A stretch of 64,000 bases of DNA from VBWE01 sp943372645 (GTDB taxonomy: Bacteria > Bacteroidota > Bacteroidia > Palsa-965). The position numbers and the translations under genes are program-made. The stretch is taken from NCBI GenBank assembly GCA_943372645.1, contig CALRZN010000007.1, forward strand, positions 1-64,000. Direction: 5' to 3'. How positions within the stretch are numbered: the first letter of the stretch is position 1; each line of letters opens with the position of its first letter. The notes beneath the pieces are model-generated. The model did not search any database and was not told the origin of the DNA. It was given only the letters and a program-made list of their open reading frames with translations. Below are positions 44,816-53,706 of this stretch, piece by piece.

Positions 44816-45403
44816 TCATTTCTCAAAATCAAGATTGGTCGGCTCTTCCTGTGTAGCGCGTTTTTTTTCGGCACCGTCCGTTTGGGGTTTATATTCGCCG
44901 GTTATTTCAAAGGTTACTTTATCAAACCAGATTTGCCCGGTACCACTCAGCATTGCACCGTACGCGATGAGCGATGCATTGGGCGGAACATCCAATTCGA
45001 TTTCATATTTGGTCCAGCCGGTAGTGCCTTTAATCGGCCGGTTGTGCATGTTGTCAAAAGCCAGCGATTGTTTTGATTCCGCCTGGTCAACACGCATCCA
45101 GAGCGCGGCCCACGCTGCAACATTTTCTGATTTTACAAAGGCCGACATTTTTACGCGTTTGCCGAGATACTTCCCCGGTTTGCATTGCTGCATCAGCGTT
45201 CCGAATCCGGAGTTCTGATTTTCAATTGATTTGATCGTGGCCGCGTTATTGCCGTCCTGCCCGGCACCAGGTGCAATGCCCATGTCATAACTCCCGGGCT
45301 TGTTTCCTGCTTTGAACCAACCGGCCGGCAGATCAAATGCAAACAATATCGCTAATGCCCCAACGAACATTACACTTTTAAGAACAATTCCAGTCGTTTT
45401 CAT
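44816..45403 (-). CDS. Secreted galactose-binding-like domain protein
   Basis: 195 residues with an N-terminal signal/anchor (GIVLKSVMFVGALAILFAFDL). The rest is a beta-sandwich with PAGWFKAGNKPGSYDMGI, GKRVKMSAFVKSENVAAWAALWMRVDQ, AFDNMHNRPIKGTTGWTKYEIELDV and a C-terminal NLDFE. In databases this domain is at times named AraC-type transcriptional regulator because of fusions, but no DNA-binding part is present here. Ligand and role are unknown. Confidence 0.7.
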   Translation of the reverse strand: MKTTGIVLKSVMFVGALAILFAFDLPAGWFKAGNKPGSYDMGIAPGAGQDGNNAATIKSIENQNSGFGTLMQQCKPGKYLGKRVKMSAFVKSENVAAWAALWMRVDQAESKQSLAFDNMHNRPIKGTTGWTKYEIELDVPPNASLIAYGAMLSGTGQIWFDKVTFEITGEYKPQTDGAEKKRATQEEPTNLDFEK

Positions 45404-45477
45404 TTTATGCCCGGATTTTGATAATTGTTCAATTTACAAAAATTCCAGAAAAAAAAGGGATTAACACCCGAACATAT

Positions 45478-45778
45478 CAGGGCAATCGCGTCTGAAAAAT
45501 GCCATCTGCTATATCCCCATAATCAGGACTTTCGGGCAGACCTCTTACTTTTGATAGTGTTAGCGGGCAGTCAGTTCGAGTGTTTCTTGCTGATTTTTCA
45601 TCAGCAAGAAATGTATCGGGAACGTGGGTCGGGATCCCCTCGCACGTTCTCGATACACCTTCCATTTCGCCGCCCTGCGCGCCCGGCACTCGAACTGACT
45701 GCCCGCTTTTGTTTTGATTCAATACTATTTTGGAAAACCGCTAAATCAGTATAAAAATTTTCAGACGCGATTGCCCTG
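45478..45778. repeat. 301-bp nested palindromic element (outer repeat)
   Basis: A perfect 21-bp inverted repeat (45478-45498 and 45758-45778; outer end CAGGGCAATCGCGTCTGAAA) encloses several other hairpins. It lies between the 44816-45403 gene and clpB, transcribed from neither in an obvious way. No coding frame inside is convincing. A related solo end is found at 63396-63412. Confidence 0.85.
45562..45707. repeat. Inner palindromic element
   Basis: A second perfect 21-bp inverted repeat (45562-45582 with 45687-45707; contains GCAGTCAGTTCGAGTG) encloses an 11-bp hairpin TTTCTTGCTGA/TCAGCAAGAAA (45583-45593, 45601-45611) and a 15-bp stem with one mismatch (45612-45626, 45643-45657; TGTATCG-xGAACGTG), with GGGATCCC at its tip. 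The motifs GTCAGTTCGAGTG and TATCGAGAAC remind me of dispersed palindromes in flavobacteria. Confidence 0.8.
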
Positions 45779-45839
45779 CCGGACATATGCAGCCCGTGTG
45801 CCGATCCCCAATGTAAAATAAACGCCGTCCTTCTGCCCC

Positions 45840-45884
45840 CGCCTGTATGCCGTGGCGCATGAAATGTGCGTTGGCAGGCAGGCG
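45840..45884 (-). other. Stem-loop just downstream of clpB
   Basis: CGCCTG, TGCC and CGCA on the left pair with TGCG, GGCA and CAGGCG on the right (45840-45845 with 45879-45884 as the base), interrupted by bulges. It lies 17 bp past the clpB stop. There is no T-run on the minus strand, so terminator function is doubtful. Confidence 0.35.
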
Positions 45885-45900
45885 GAGTCGAAGAAGACGA

Positions 45901-48516
45901 TTAAACCACCTCTTCCTCCAGCAGCTTCCGGAACACCAGTTCTTTCTCAAACATATCGAGCATAATCGGTTCGTCTTTGGAAACTTTACCGGCGAGAATC
46001 TGTTTCGATAACTCGTTCAGTATTTTTTTCTGGATCACGCGTTTCACCGGGCGTGCACCAAACTGCGGATCGTAACCCAGTTCAGCCAGCCATTCAATGG
46101 CATCGTCGGTGGCGCGCAGTGTAACATCGTTTTCGGCCAGTTTATCCACGAGCTGCTTAAACTGCATGCGTACCACGGCAAGAATATCGTTGCGCGTGAG
46201 CGGGCTGAACATGATGATTTCATCAATGCGGTTCAGGAACTCGGGGCGGATGGTTGCTTTCAGCAACTCAAACACCTGGTTCTTTGTTTTCGCAATCAGC
46301 TGTTCGCGGTTGTTGTCGTCCATCTTGTCAAAATTCTCCTGGATCACCGGCGAACCGATGTTGGAGGTCATGATTACAATGGTGTTTTTAAAATTCACCA
46401 CGCGTCCTTTGTTATCGGTCAGTCGGCCATCGTCGAGCACCTGCAGCAGGATGTTAAACACATCCGGGTGTGCTTTTTCAATTTCATCGAGCAGGATTAC
46501 ACTGTAAGGTTTGCGGCGCACGGCTTCAGTAAGTTGTCCGCCTTCTTCGTAGCCCACGTACCCGGGAGGCGCACCCACCAGGCGCGACACGCTGTGCTGT
46601 TCCTGGTACTCGCTCATGTCAATGCGCGTCATTGCATTATCATTGCTGAACAGGAATTCCGCAAGTGCTTTGGCGAGTTCGGTTTTACCCACGCCGGTTG
46701 TACCGAGAAAGATAAACGAACCGATGGGTCGTTTCGCATCCTGCAACCCGGCGCGGCTGCGGCGCACAGCATCAGCAATGGCAATTATTGCTTCTTCCTG
46801 GCCCACCACGCGTTTGTGCAGTTCTTCTTCCAGGTGCAGCAGCTTTTCGCGTTCGCTCTGCAGCATGCGCGAAACCGGTATGCCGGTCCAGCTGCTTACC
46901 ACGGCCGCGATATCGTCGCTGTCCACTTCTTCTTTAATAAGTGCGCTGCCTTTGCTGTGCGTTGCGTTCAGTTCCGCCATTGCTTTTTCCAGGCGGTCTT
47001 CGGCTTCTTTTATGCGGCCGTAACGTATTTCAGCTACTTTGCCGTAATCGCCTGCACGTTCGGCCTGATCGGCTTCGTGTTTCAGGTTTTCAATCAGCTC
47101 TTTTTCTTTCTGTATACCTTCGGCCTGCGCTTTTTCGGCCTGCCAGCGTGCGCGTATTTCGTTTCGTTTATCGCTCAGTTCGGCAATTTCTTTCGAAAGC
47201 TCTTCTACTTTTTCGGTATCGTTTTCACGTTTAATGGCTTCGCGTTCGATTTCGAGCTGGCGTATTTTCCGTTCCAGTTCATCGAGCTCGGCCGGCATGC
47301 TGTTTATTTCCATGCGCAGCTTCGAAGCCGCTTCGTCAATCAGGTCAATTGCCTTATCCGGCAGGAAACGTTCGGTAATGTAGCGCTGCGAAAGTTCAAC
47401 AGCTGCGATGATTGCATCGTCTTTGATACGCACCTTGTGATGCGTTTCGTATTTTTCCTTGATGCCGCGCAGGATGGAAATGGCGTCTTCGGCCGACGGT
47501 TCATCCACCATCACTTTCTGAAAGCGGCGTTCAAGTGCTTTGTCTTTTTCAAAATACTTCTGGTACTCGTTCAGCGTTGTTGCACCCACTGCGCGCAGTT
47601 CACCGCGGGCCAGGGCCGGTTTCAGGATGTTGGCGGCATCCATTGCGCCTTCGCCACCGCCTGCACCAACGAGTGTATGAATTTCATCAATGAAGAGAAT
47701 GATTTCGCCATCGGCAGAAATTACTTCCTTCACCACCGATTTCAACCGTTCTTCAAATTCGCCCTTGTATTTTGCACCGGCAATGAGCGCGCCCATGTCG
47801 AGGGAATAAATCTGTTTGGTTTTCAGGTTCTCCGGCACATCACCGGCAATAATGCGGTGAGCCAGTCCTTCGGCGATGGCGGTTTTACCCACACCGGGTT
47901 CACCCACAAGGATCGGGTTGTTTTTGGTGCGGCGCGTAAGAATCTGCAGCACGCGGCGAATTTCATCATCGCGCCCGATTACCGGGTCGAGCTTGCCGCT
48001 GCGCGCCTGCGCATTCAGGTTAATCGCAAATTTATTGAGTGCGTTGTATGTTTCTTCCTGCGACTGGCTGGTTACTTTCTGGCCTTTGCGCAGTTCTTTA
48101 ATGGCTGCACGCAGGTCTTTGGTAATTACACCGCTGTCTTTCATCAGCTGCGAAACCTGGTCGCCCACTTCCACCAGTCCGAACAGCAGGTGTTCCACCG
48201 AAAGGTATTCGTCACCGGTTCCTTTCACGGCATTCATTGCCTTTGCAATGGCCTGGTTTGCGGTATTGCCGAGGTACTGCCCGCCTGCACCGCTTACCTT
48301 CGGGTAGCTGTCAATAATTTTTTCCGTTGCTGTTTCCAGCAGGCTGGTATTCACGTTCAGTTTCTTAAGCAGGAACGGAGCCACATTCTCGTCCACTTCA
48401 AGAATCGCTTTCAGGATGTGACCGGTTTCAACGGCCTGGTGGCTTTTCATCATGGCAATCTGTTGTGCCTGCTGAATTACTTCCTGCGATTTGATTGTAA
48501 AATTGTTCAGGTTCAT
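45901..48516 (-). CDS. clpB: ATP-dependent disaggregase ClpB
   Basis: 871 residues, full ClpB/Hsp104 architecture: N-terminal double Clp repeat (about 1-145), NBD1 with Walker A GEPGVGKT (205-212) and Walker B LFIDE (about 274-278), a coiled-coil middle domain (about 405-525, Glu/Lys-rich), and NBD2 with Walker A GTTGVGKT (605-612). It extracts and refolds aggregated proteins with DnaK. No typical TAnnTTTG box lies near the start, consistent with heat-shock control, but no specific element is identified. Confidence 0.97.
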   Translation of the reverse strand: MNLNNFTIKSQEVIQQAQQIAMMKSHQAVETGHILKAILEVDENVAPFLLKKLNVNTSLLETATEKIIDSYPKVSGAGGQYLGNTANQAIAKAMNAVKGTGDEYLSVEHLLFGLVEVGDQVSQLMKDSGVITKDLRAAIKELRKGQKVTSQSQEETYNALNKFAINLNAQARSGKLDPVIGRDDEIRRVLQILTRRTKNNPILVGEPGVGKTAIAEGLAHRIIAGDVPENLKTKQIYSLDMGALIAGAKYKGEFEERLKSVVKEVISADGEIILFIDEIHTLVGAGGGEGAMDAANILKPALARGELRAVGATTLNEYQKYFEKDKALERRFQKVMVDEPSAEDAISILRGIKEKYETHHKVRIKDDAIIAAVELSQRYITERFLPDKAIDLIDEAASKLRMEINSMPAELDELERKIRQLEIEREAIKRENDTEKVEELSKEIAELSDKRNEIRARWQAEKAQAEGIQKEKELIENLKHEADQAERAGDYGKVAEIRYGRIKEAEDRLEKAMAELNATHSKGSALIKEEVDSDDIAAVVSSWTGIPVSRMLQSEREKLLHLEEELHKRVVGQEEAIIAIADAVRRSRAGLQDAKRPIGSFIFLGTTGVGKTELAKALAEFLFSNDNAMTRIDMSEYQEQHSVSRLVGAPPGYVGYEEGGQLTEAVRRKPYSVILLDEIEKAHPDVFNILLQVLDDGRLTDNKGRVVNFKNTIVIMTSNIGSPVIQENFDKMDDNNREQLIAKTKNQVFELLKATIRPEFLNRIDEIIMFSPLTRNDILAVVRMQFKQLVDKLAENDVTLRATDDAIEWLAELGYDPQFGARPVKRVIQKKILNELSKQILAGKVSKDEPIMLDMFEKELVFRKLLEEEVV

Positions 48517-48684
48517 ACGTTCTAAAAATAAATAAAAGTTAGCATAACTAAAACGTGATCTCCATCACGCAACGCAGGTATGGCCTCAAATGCCATTCCA
48601 TCGGCATAATGCTTTCAAAAACCGGTTATTCTGTCATTTCCGTTCAAAACAATACGCCGTTTTGTCGGTAATATACGCCAAAAA

Positions 48685-48717
48685 AAAGGCCGCCACGCGC
48701 AATGCGTGGCGGCCTTT
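48685..48717 (-). terminator. Strong terminator of the Asp-box protein gene
   Basis: A 14-bp perfect stem (AAAGGCCGCCACGC, 48685-48698, with 48704-48717) and a 5-base loop, followed on the minus strand by a long T-run. It lies 21 bp past the stop of the 48739-50631 gene. Confidence 0.9.
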
Positions 48718-48738
48718 CCGTGTTCAGTAATCGGAATG

Positions 48739-50631
48739 TTATTCTTTTACCAGTTTGGTAGTTACTTTGGCATCGCCCGAACCTACTGTTACGAAGTAGA
48801 TACCCGAAGCAAGTGCTGCAGTGTTCAGATCAACACGGTTTGCACCGCTGTTCATCTGCTGCTGGAAGTTGATGAGTGTCTGGCCAACCAGGTTGCTTAC
48901 AGTTACGTTATATGCTGCAGCTTTTTCAAGCGTTACAGTCATTACTACGTCGTCAGCAGTCGGGTTCGGGAACAGGTTTACGTTGTTGATGTTTGCAGTC
49001 TGCTCCTGTACGCCGATGATGGTAGCAACCGGGATTTCAACGTAAACGATTTCGTTGAGTCCGCCCGAGTTGTCGCCCGCATCCGGGTTGTTGGTACCTA
49101 CACCGTGTCCCGGCTGTGCATCACGCTGGTAGATGAGGCGGATGATACCACCACCTACGTTACGTGAAAGCGAAGGGTAGCAACGCTCGAAGTAATCGAA
49201 GTTGTTCGGATCAGGTCCGAGCAGGTACGGAGCAGTCCAGGTCTGACCACCGTCAGCTGAGCCTACAACGTAAATGGTACGGTATGATTTGCCGCTTCCG
49301 TTGTCGGTTGATTCGAGGATACACGAATAGGCAACATAGATGTTACCGTTTGCATCAATACCGGCAGAAGGCTGCGAAAGCAGGCCGGTACCGTAAGTAC
49401 CCCAGTCTGTAACATCCAGTGCCTGGTTTGCATTGTAATCCATTGCGCCGGCAATCTCAACCGGAGCCGCATTACCCATGCCTTCGTTCCAGTACATCAG
49501 CGCAGCTACTCCCGGGAAATAGCTTACCGAGTCAGCAGAACCGTTGGTATTGATGGTACGCATATAACCATACCATACGTGTGCCTGGCCAGCATTATCG
49601 ATAAGTACATCAACGGTTTCGTCGTTGGTGTCAATGGTGTCTGCAACGTTATCGTTGTTCACGTCTGTGATTCCGCTTGAATACAGCGGAATCGGGAACT
49701 GGTTCACGCGGGTTTTGGTCCAGGTAGCACCGTCGTCGGTAGATTTCAGCAGTACAACGTCTGTAATAAGATCACCCACTACGATAGCAACAGTAGAACC
49801 TTTTGCATCAATAGCATATTCGTCAGCGCTGAAAGCAACGTACTGCGATGAGTCAATCAGTGCAATTACATCCGGAACGCTCCAGGTTGCACCGCCGTCG
49901 GTTGAACGGGAATAAACGAGTGCACCATCCTGGCCGCGGTAAACAGCACCGGGAGGGCTGGCGTTGGTCGGGGTGGTAAGTGCAATCTGGTGTACAACGT
50001 TACCGTTGGTACCGCTAACTGCGATACGCGACCAGAGGCGGCCCGAAGCGTAACCATAACCCATAGCAGGCTGCAGGTTGAAGTTTTCGGTCCAGGTGCC
50101 GGTGCCTTTTACAGCACGGGTGCTGAAGTGCATGGCGTTGCCCTGGTTGGTGTTGTGTGCAACGATCATTTCGCTGTTGTTACCGAGTACAGCAAGATCA
50201 CCGAATCCGGTACGGTCGGTTTCTACGCGGTTCATGGCAACACCACCGGTCCAGGCGGTTCCGTCGAAATAGTTATAGCCGGTTCCGCGGTCAGCCCAGG
50301 CATTCCACGATCCCTGTGAAATGGTGAGACCTGCCAGTACGGTTCCGTCTGCGTTATAGATACAACGGTTCATTGTGGCGCGGTTGGTCTGCAGCGGGTA
50401 CAGTGTATTTGCAATCACTGTTTCTGTTACAGCTGCAGTTGAAACCGGGTTGCCCTGTGAACGGGCGGGTTGGCTGGTGGCAGCAACGGCCATGTCATAA
50501 AACGACATATCAACATTGGTTGCCGGTTTGGGTGCTTTTGCGTTCAGGTTTGTTTTCATCAGCATGGTAGGCTGCTGTGCAAAAACAGATACTGAGCCAA
50601 TTAAAGCGATTGACAGTATTGATTTTTTCAT
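48739..50631 (-). CDS. T9SS type A protein with Asp-box (BNR/sialidase-like) propeller
   Basis: 630 residues with signal peptide MKKSILSIALIGSVSVFAQQ. At least three Asp-boxes are visible (STDGGATW, STDDGATW, SADGGQTW), the hallmark of sialidase-type six-bladed propellers, but I see no sialidase catalytic Arg triad or FRIP motif, so enzymatic activity is unproven. The last ~75 residues (NLFPNPTADDVVMTV, LASGIYFVTVGSG) are a T9SS type A tail. It is a single gene with its own promoter and terminator. Codon use is strongly biased and clean, suggesting a well-expressed secreted protein. Confidence 0.85.
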   Translation of the reverse strand: MKKSILSIALIGSVSVFAQQPTMLMKTNLNAKAPKPATNVDMSFYDMAVAATSQPARSQGNPVSTAAVTETVIANTLYPLQTNRATMNRCIYNADGTVLAGLTISQGSWNAWADRGTGYNYFDGTAWTGGVAMNRVETDRTGFGDLAVLGNNSEMIVAHNTNQGNAMHFSTRAVKGTGTWTENFNLQPAMGYGYASGRLWSRIAVSGTNGNVVHQIALTTPTNASPPGAVYRGQDGALVYSRSTDGGATWSVPDVIALIDSSQYVAFSADEYAIDAKGSTVAIVVGDLITDVVLLKSTDDGATWTKTRVNQFPIPLYSSGITDVNNDNVADTIDTNDETVDVLIDNAGQAHVWYGYMRTINTNGSADSVSYFPGVAALMYWNEGMGNAAPVEIAGAMDYNANQALDVTDWGTYGTGLLSQPSAGIDANGNIYVAYSCILESTDNGSGKSYRTIYVVGSADGGQTWTAPYLLGPDPNNFDYFERCYPSLSRNVGGGIIRLIYQRDAQPGHGVGTNNPDAGDNSGGLNEIVYVEIPVATIIGVQEQTANINNVNLFPNPTADDVVMTVTLEKAAAYNVTVSNLVGQTLINFQQQMNSGANRVDLNTAALASGIYFVTVGSGDAKVTTKLVKE

Positions 50632-50680
50632 TTGTTAAAGGATAAATAGTTAGTTAGACTTCAGGCATGCTTCGTACTGG

Positions 50681-50714
50681 CAAATATAACAAAGGAAATT
50701 TAACATCTGCGCAA
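50681..50714 (-). promoter_or_regulatory. Promoter of the Asp-box protein gene
   Basis: Minus strand: TTG (50712-50714), 23 bp, TATATTTG (50681-50688); about 50 bp upstream of the ATG. Confidence 0.55.
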
Positions 50715-51108
50715 CCTGCTTTAGAATTCGGATATATAGACTGGTATTTTGCGCGTATTTGATTGTTTTTCAATCGGCTCATTTTATGGGGCGTTTCAGG
50801 TGCAAACCCAGATAAAGGGGTGCAAAATCTAATACGGACACCTATCAGCCTTTGCGATTTAGAACCAAAGCACTGATTTTCAGCTACTTAAAAATAAAAA
50901 TCAGAAAAAGCGGTTCAAAAAAATCGGATTTGGAAATCAGGCACTTGGGCAGAAAAAAGCTGAAAATTTTACCCGGACGGCTCCCGAAAAGCAGAAATGC
51001 CGTACCTTTGTCGCCCTTCCGAAGGAGAAGGAAACGCTGTCCGGTTGCAGCGATGTTTCACCCGCATAACGAATCCGGTCGTAATGCATCATTTTAATTT
51101 TGCCACTC
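50715..51108 (+). promoter_or_regulatory. rpsA upstream region and leader
   Basis: About 390 bp without a gene. TACCTTTG at 51003-51010 fits TAnnTTTG and would give an rpsA leader of about 90 nt, long for this organism, which elsewhere uses very short leaders. No TTG lies at the usual distance. A long leader is compatible with S1 autoregulation, which is known in other bacteria, but no specific structure can be claimed. Confidence 0.4.
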
Positions 51109-52920
51109 ATGGCTGATACACAAACAGTACCGGTTGACAATTTCGACTGGAATTCTATCGGTAAAAAGCAGGACGTATATTCGAAAGACGAAATTGCGCG
51201 CCTCGAATCCCTTTACGAGCAGACACTGCGCTCGGTAACTGATCACGAAGTAGTTGAAGGGACCGTTGTTGCAAAAAACAACAAAGAAGTAGTAGTAAAT
51301 ATCGGTTTCAAATCAGACGGCGTAGTGCCCCTGTCCGAATTCCGTTACAATCCCGATCTGCGTGTCGGCGAAAAAGTAGAAGTGTACATTGAAAGCCAGG
51401 AAGACAAAACCGGGCAGCTTGTACTTTCGCACAAAAAAGCCCGCGCCATGAAGTCGTGGGAGCGTGTGAACAGCGCGCTTACCAGCGATGAAGTGATCAA
51501 AGGTTACGTAAAATGCCGCACCAAAGGCGGTCTTATCGTTGACGTATTCGGAATCGAAGCATTCCTTCCGGGTTCACAGATCGACGTTAAGCCGATCCGC
51601 GACTACGATGTTTACGTGGGCAAGACCATGGAATTCAAAGTAGTAAAAATCAACAACGAATTCAAAAACGTGGTGGTATCGCACAAAGCGCTTATCGAGG
51701 AAGAACTCGAAGCACAGAAACGCGAAATCATCGGCAAACTTGAAAAAGGCCAGGTACTGGAAGGTACCGTTAAAAACATCACGTCGTACGGTGTATTCAT
51801 CGACCTCGGCGGTGTTGACGGTCTTATCCACATCACCGATCTCAGCTGGGGCCGCATTTCGCACCCGGAAGAAATCGTTAAACTGGATCAGAAACTCAAC
51901 GTGGTTATTCTTGATTTCGACGATCAGAAAAAACGCATTGCACTCGGTCTCAAACAGCTTACCTCGCACCCGTGGGAATCGCTCAGCAGCGAAATCAAGG
52001 TGGGCGACAAAATCAAAGGCCGCGTAGTGGTTATTGCCGACTACGGTGCGTTTGTTGAAGTTGCTGCAGGCGTTGAAGGCCTCATTCACGTTTCGGAAAT
52101 GTCGTGGTCGCAGCACCTGCGCAGCGCACAGGACTTCCTGAAAGTGGGCGACGATGTGGAAGCAGTAGTTCTTACACTCGACCGCGACGAGAAGAAAATG
52201 TCGCTGGGTGTGAAACAACTCACTCCTGATCCGTGGGCAAACATCCTGGATAAATATCCGCAGAACTCACGTCATACTGCTACCGTACGTAACTTTACCA
52301 ACTACGGTATCTTCGTTGAACTCGAAGAAGGTATTGACGGCCTCATCCACATTTCTGACCTCAGCTGGTCGAAAAAGATCAAACATCCGTCAGAGTTCAC
52401 CAAAATCGGCGAACAGATTGACGTTGTTGTACTTGATGTGGACGTTGAAAACCGCCGCGTAAGCCTCGGTCACAAACAGCTTGAAGAAAACCCGTGGGAT
52501 GTATTCGAAACCGTGTTCACACTCGGTTCGGTTCACCGCGGTACCATCATCAGCGTGAACGACAAAGGTGCTGTGATTTCCCTCCCGTACGGTGTTGAAG
52601 GCTTCTGCCCGAAAAAACACCTGCTGAAGTCGGAAGGCGGCGACGGAGCTGTTGATGATAACATCGACTTCAAAGTGATCGAATTCAATAAAGAAGCGAA
52701 AAAGATCATTGTTTCACACCGCAATACAGACGAATCAATCGCAATTGAGGAGAAAGAACCGCGTGGTGGAGCCAAAAAAGAGAAAAACAGCGGAAACAAA
52801 GAAACCAAAGACGCCGTTAAAAAGGTAAAAGACAACCTGGAGAAAACTACCCTGGGTGATATTTCGGCCCTTTCGGATCTGAAATCGGAGATGGAAAAAT
52901 CCGAGAAGTCGAAAGACTAA
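51109..52920 (+). CDS. rpsA: 30S ribosomal protein S1
   Basis: 603 residues from ATG 51109; a TTG three codons earlier is unlikely. Six S1 RNA-binding repeats can be read, for example GTVVAKNNKEVVVNIGF, GTVKNITSYGVFIDLGGVDGLIH, GRVVVIADYGAFVEVAAGVEGLIH, ATVRNFTNYGIFVELEEGIDGLIH and a more divergent last one (GTIISVNDKGAVISL). The C-terminal ~60 residues are Lys/Glu-rich and low complexity. S1 holds mRNA on the 30S subunit; in Bacteroidota, where Shine-Dalgarno use is weak, it matters for initiation. A strong terminator follows. Confidence 0.96.
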   Translation: MADTQTVPVDNFDWNSIGKKQDVYSKDEIARLESLYEQTLRSVTDHEVVEGTVVAKNNKEVVVNIGFKSDGVVPLSEFRYNPDLRVGEKVEVYIESQEDKTGQLVLSHKKARAMKSWERVNSALTSDEVIKGYVKCRTKGGLIVDVFGIEAFLPGSQIDVKPIRDYDVYVGKTMEFKVVKINNEFKNVVVSHKALIEEELEAQKREIIGKLEKGQVLEGTVKNITSYGVFIDLGGVDGLIHITDLSWGRISHPEEIVKLDQKLNVVILDFDDQKKRIALGLKQLTSHPWESLSSEIKVGDKIKGRVVVIADYGAFVEVAAGVEGLIHVSEMSWSQHLRSAQDFLKVGDDVEAVVLTLDRDEKKMSLGVKQLTPDPWANILDKYPQNSRHTATVRNFTNYGIFVELEEGIDGLIHISDLSWSKKIKHPSEFTKIGEQIDVVVLDVDVENRRVSLGHKQLEENPWDVFETVFTLGSVHRGTIISVNDKGAVISLPYGVEGFCPKKHLLKSEGGDGAVDDNIDFKVIEFNKEAKKIIVSHRNTDESIAIEEKEPRGGAKKEKNSGNKETKDAVKKVKDNLEKTTLGDISALSDLKSEMEKSEKSKD

Positions 52921-52983
52921 TCCGCTACTGATACCGCTGCGGAAACGCAGCGTTCTAAAAACTACGCCATGGTTTTTAGTTAA

Positions 52984-53038
52984 ACGCCCCGTTCCGGTCC
53001 CGATAGCTATCGGGAAGCCGGGACGGGCGTTTTTTTTT
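52984..53038 (+). terminator. rpsA terminator with an embedded CCCGATAGCTATCGGG palindrome
   Basis: ACGCCCCGT...CCGG pairs with CCGGGACGGGCGT around the 16-bp perfect palindrome CCCGATAGCTATCGGG, followed by nine or more Ts. The inner palindrome is a motif I recall as frequent in Bacteroidota intergenic regions. Confidence 0.9.
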
Positions 53039-53128
53039 ACCCCAATTCATAACTGCGCATCGGGTTCGTTTTCAAATAAATACTTGTTTTCAGGTATTCT
53101 TTTTGATATTACAATATATTTATATAAT

Positions 53129-53158
53129 TTGCTTTTTAATTATATACGTGTATTTTTG
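53129..53158 (+). promoter_or_regulatory. Promoter of the zinc-finger protein gene
   Basis: TTG (53129-53131, part of TTTG), 19 bp, TATTTTTG (53151-53158). The predicted start of transcription (about 53165) lies at the first ATG (53164), so translation should begin at ATG 53182. Confidence 0.7.
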
Positions 53159-53181
53159 AATATATGCTTTTGGAAAAACCT

Positions 53182-53538
53182 ATGGAACGGCGATGCACAG
53201 AATGCGGTGAAACCGTTACGGGCCGCATTGACAAACGGTTCTGTTCGGATCAGTGCCGGAACAGTTTCAACAATAAAAACAACAGCGACAGCAGTAACCT
53301 GATGCGCAACATCAATCACGCGCTGCGCAAAAACCGGCGTATCCTTGCCGAACTGAATCCCGAAGGCAAAATAACGCTGCACCGCGACAAACTGGTCGCC
53401 AAAGGGTTTAACTTCAATTACCACACCCATATTTACACCACGCGCAAGGGCGATCATTACCATTTTGTGTATGATATGGGGTTTTTAGAACTGGCGAATA
53501 ATTTCTACATGCTCGTCAAACGCAATCCCGACGAATAA
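53182..53538 (+). CDS. Small zinc-finger protein conserved in Bacteroidota
   Basis: 118 residues from ATG 53182. The N-terminus has two Cys pairs (CTECG and FCSDQCRNSFNNK) forming a zinc ribbon, followed by a helical stretch with MRNINHALRKNRRIL and a beta-rich C-terminal half with HRDKLVAKGFNFNYHTHIYTT. I recall very similar hypothetical proteins across Bacteroidota. Function is unknown; nucleic-acid or protein binding is possible. The start was chosen from the promoter position, since ATG 53164 would fall at the transcription start. Confidence 0.8.
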   Translation: MERRCTECGETVTGRIDKRFCSDQCRNSFNNKNNSDSSNLMRNINHALRKNRRILAELNPEGKITLHRDKLVAKGFNFNYHTHIYTTRKGDHYHFVYDMGFLELANNFYMLVKRNPDE

Positions 53539-53706
53539 CCTGCAGCCCTTTTCCCACGGGTAATGCAACTTCCGCTTACACTTATCCGTTTATAATAGAA
53601 TACCGCTAATTAACTTTCAGCAGTTAATAACGCATATTTGCTGATACCGTTTATGGCGGGTATATTGCAGTATCTTTCGAAAATCAACTCAATTGTGCTG
53701 TTGCTT

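Noticed and set aside
44816..45403. Calling this gene an AraC-type regulator
   Set aside because: There is no helix-turn-helix; the protein has a signal peptide and only the beta-sandwich domain.
46468..48525. A 685-codon open frame antisense to clpB
   Set aside because: It is the shadow of the high-GC codon bias of clpB; the product is His/Phe/Cys-rich without any domain.
48739..50631. Naming it a sialidase
   Set aside because: Asp-boxes alone do not prove it; the catalytic Arg/FRIP features were not found.
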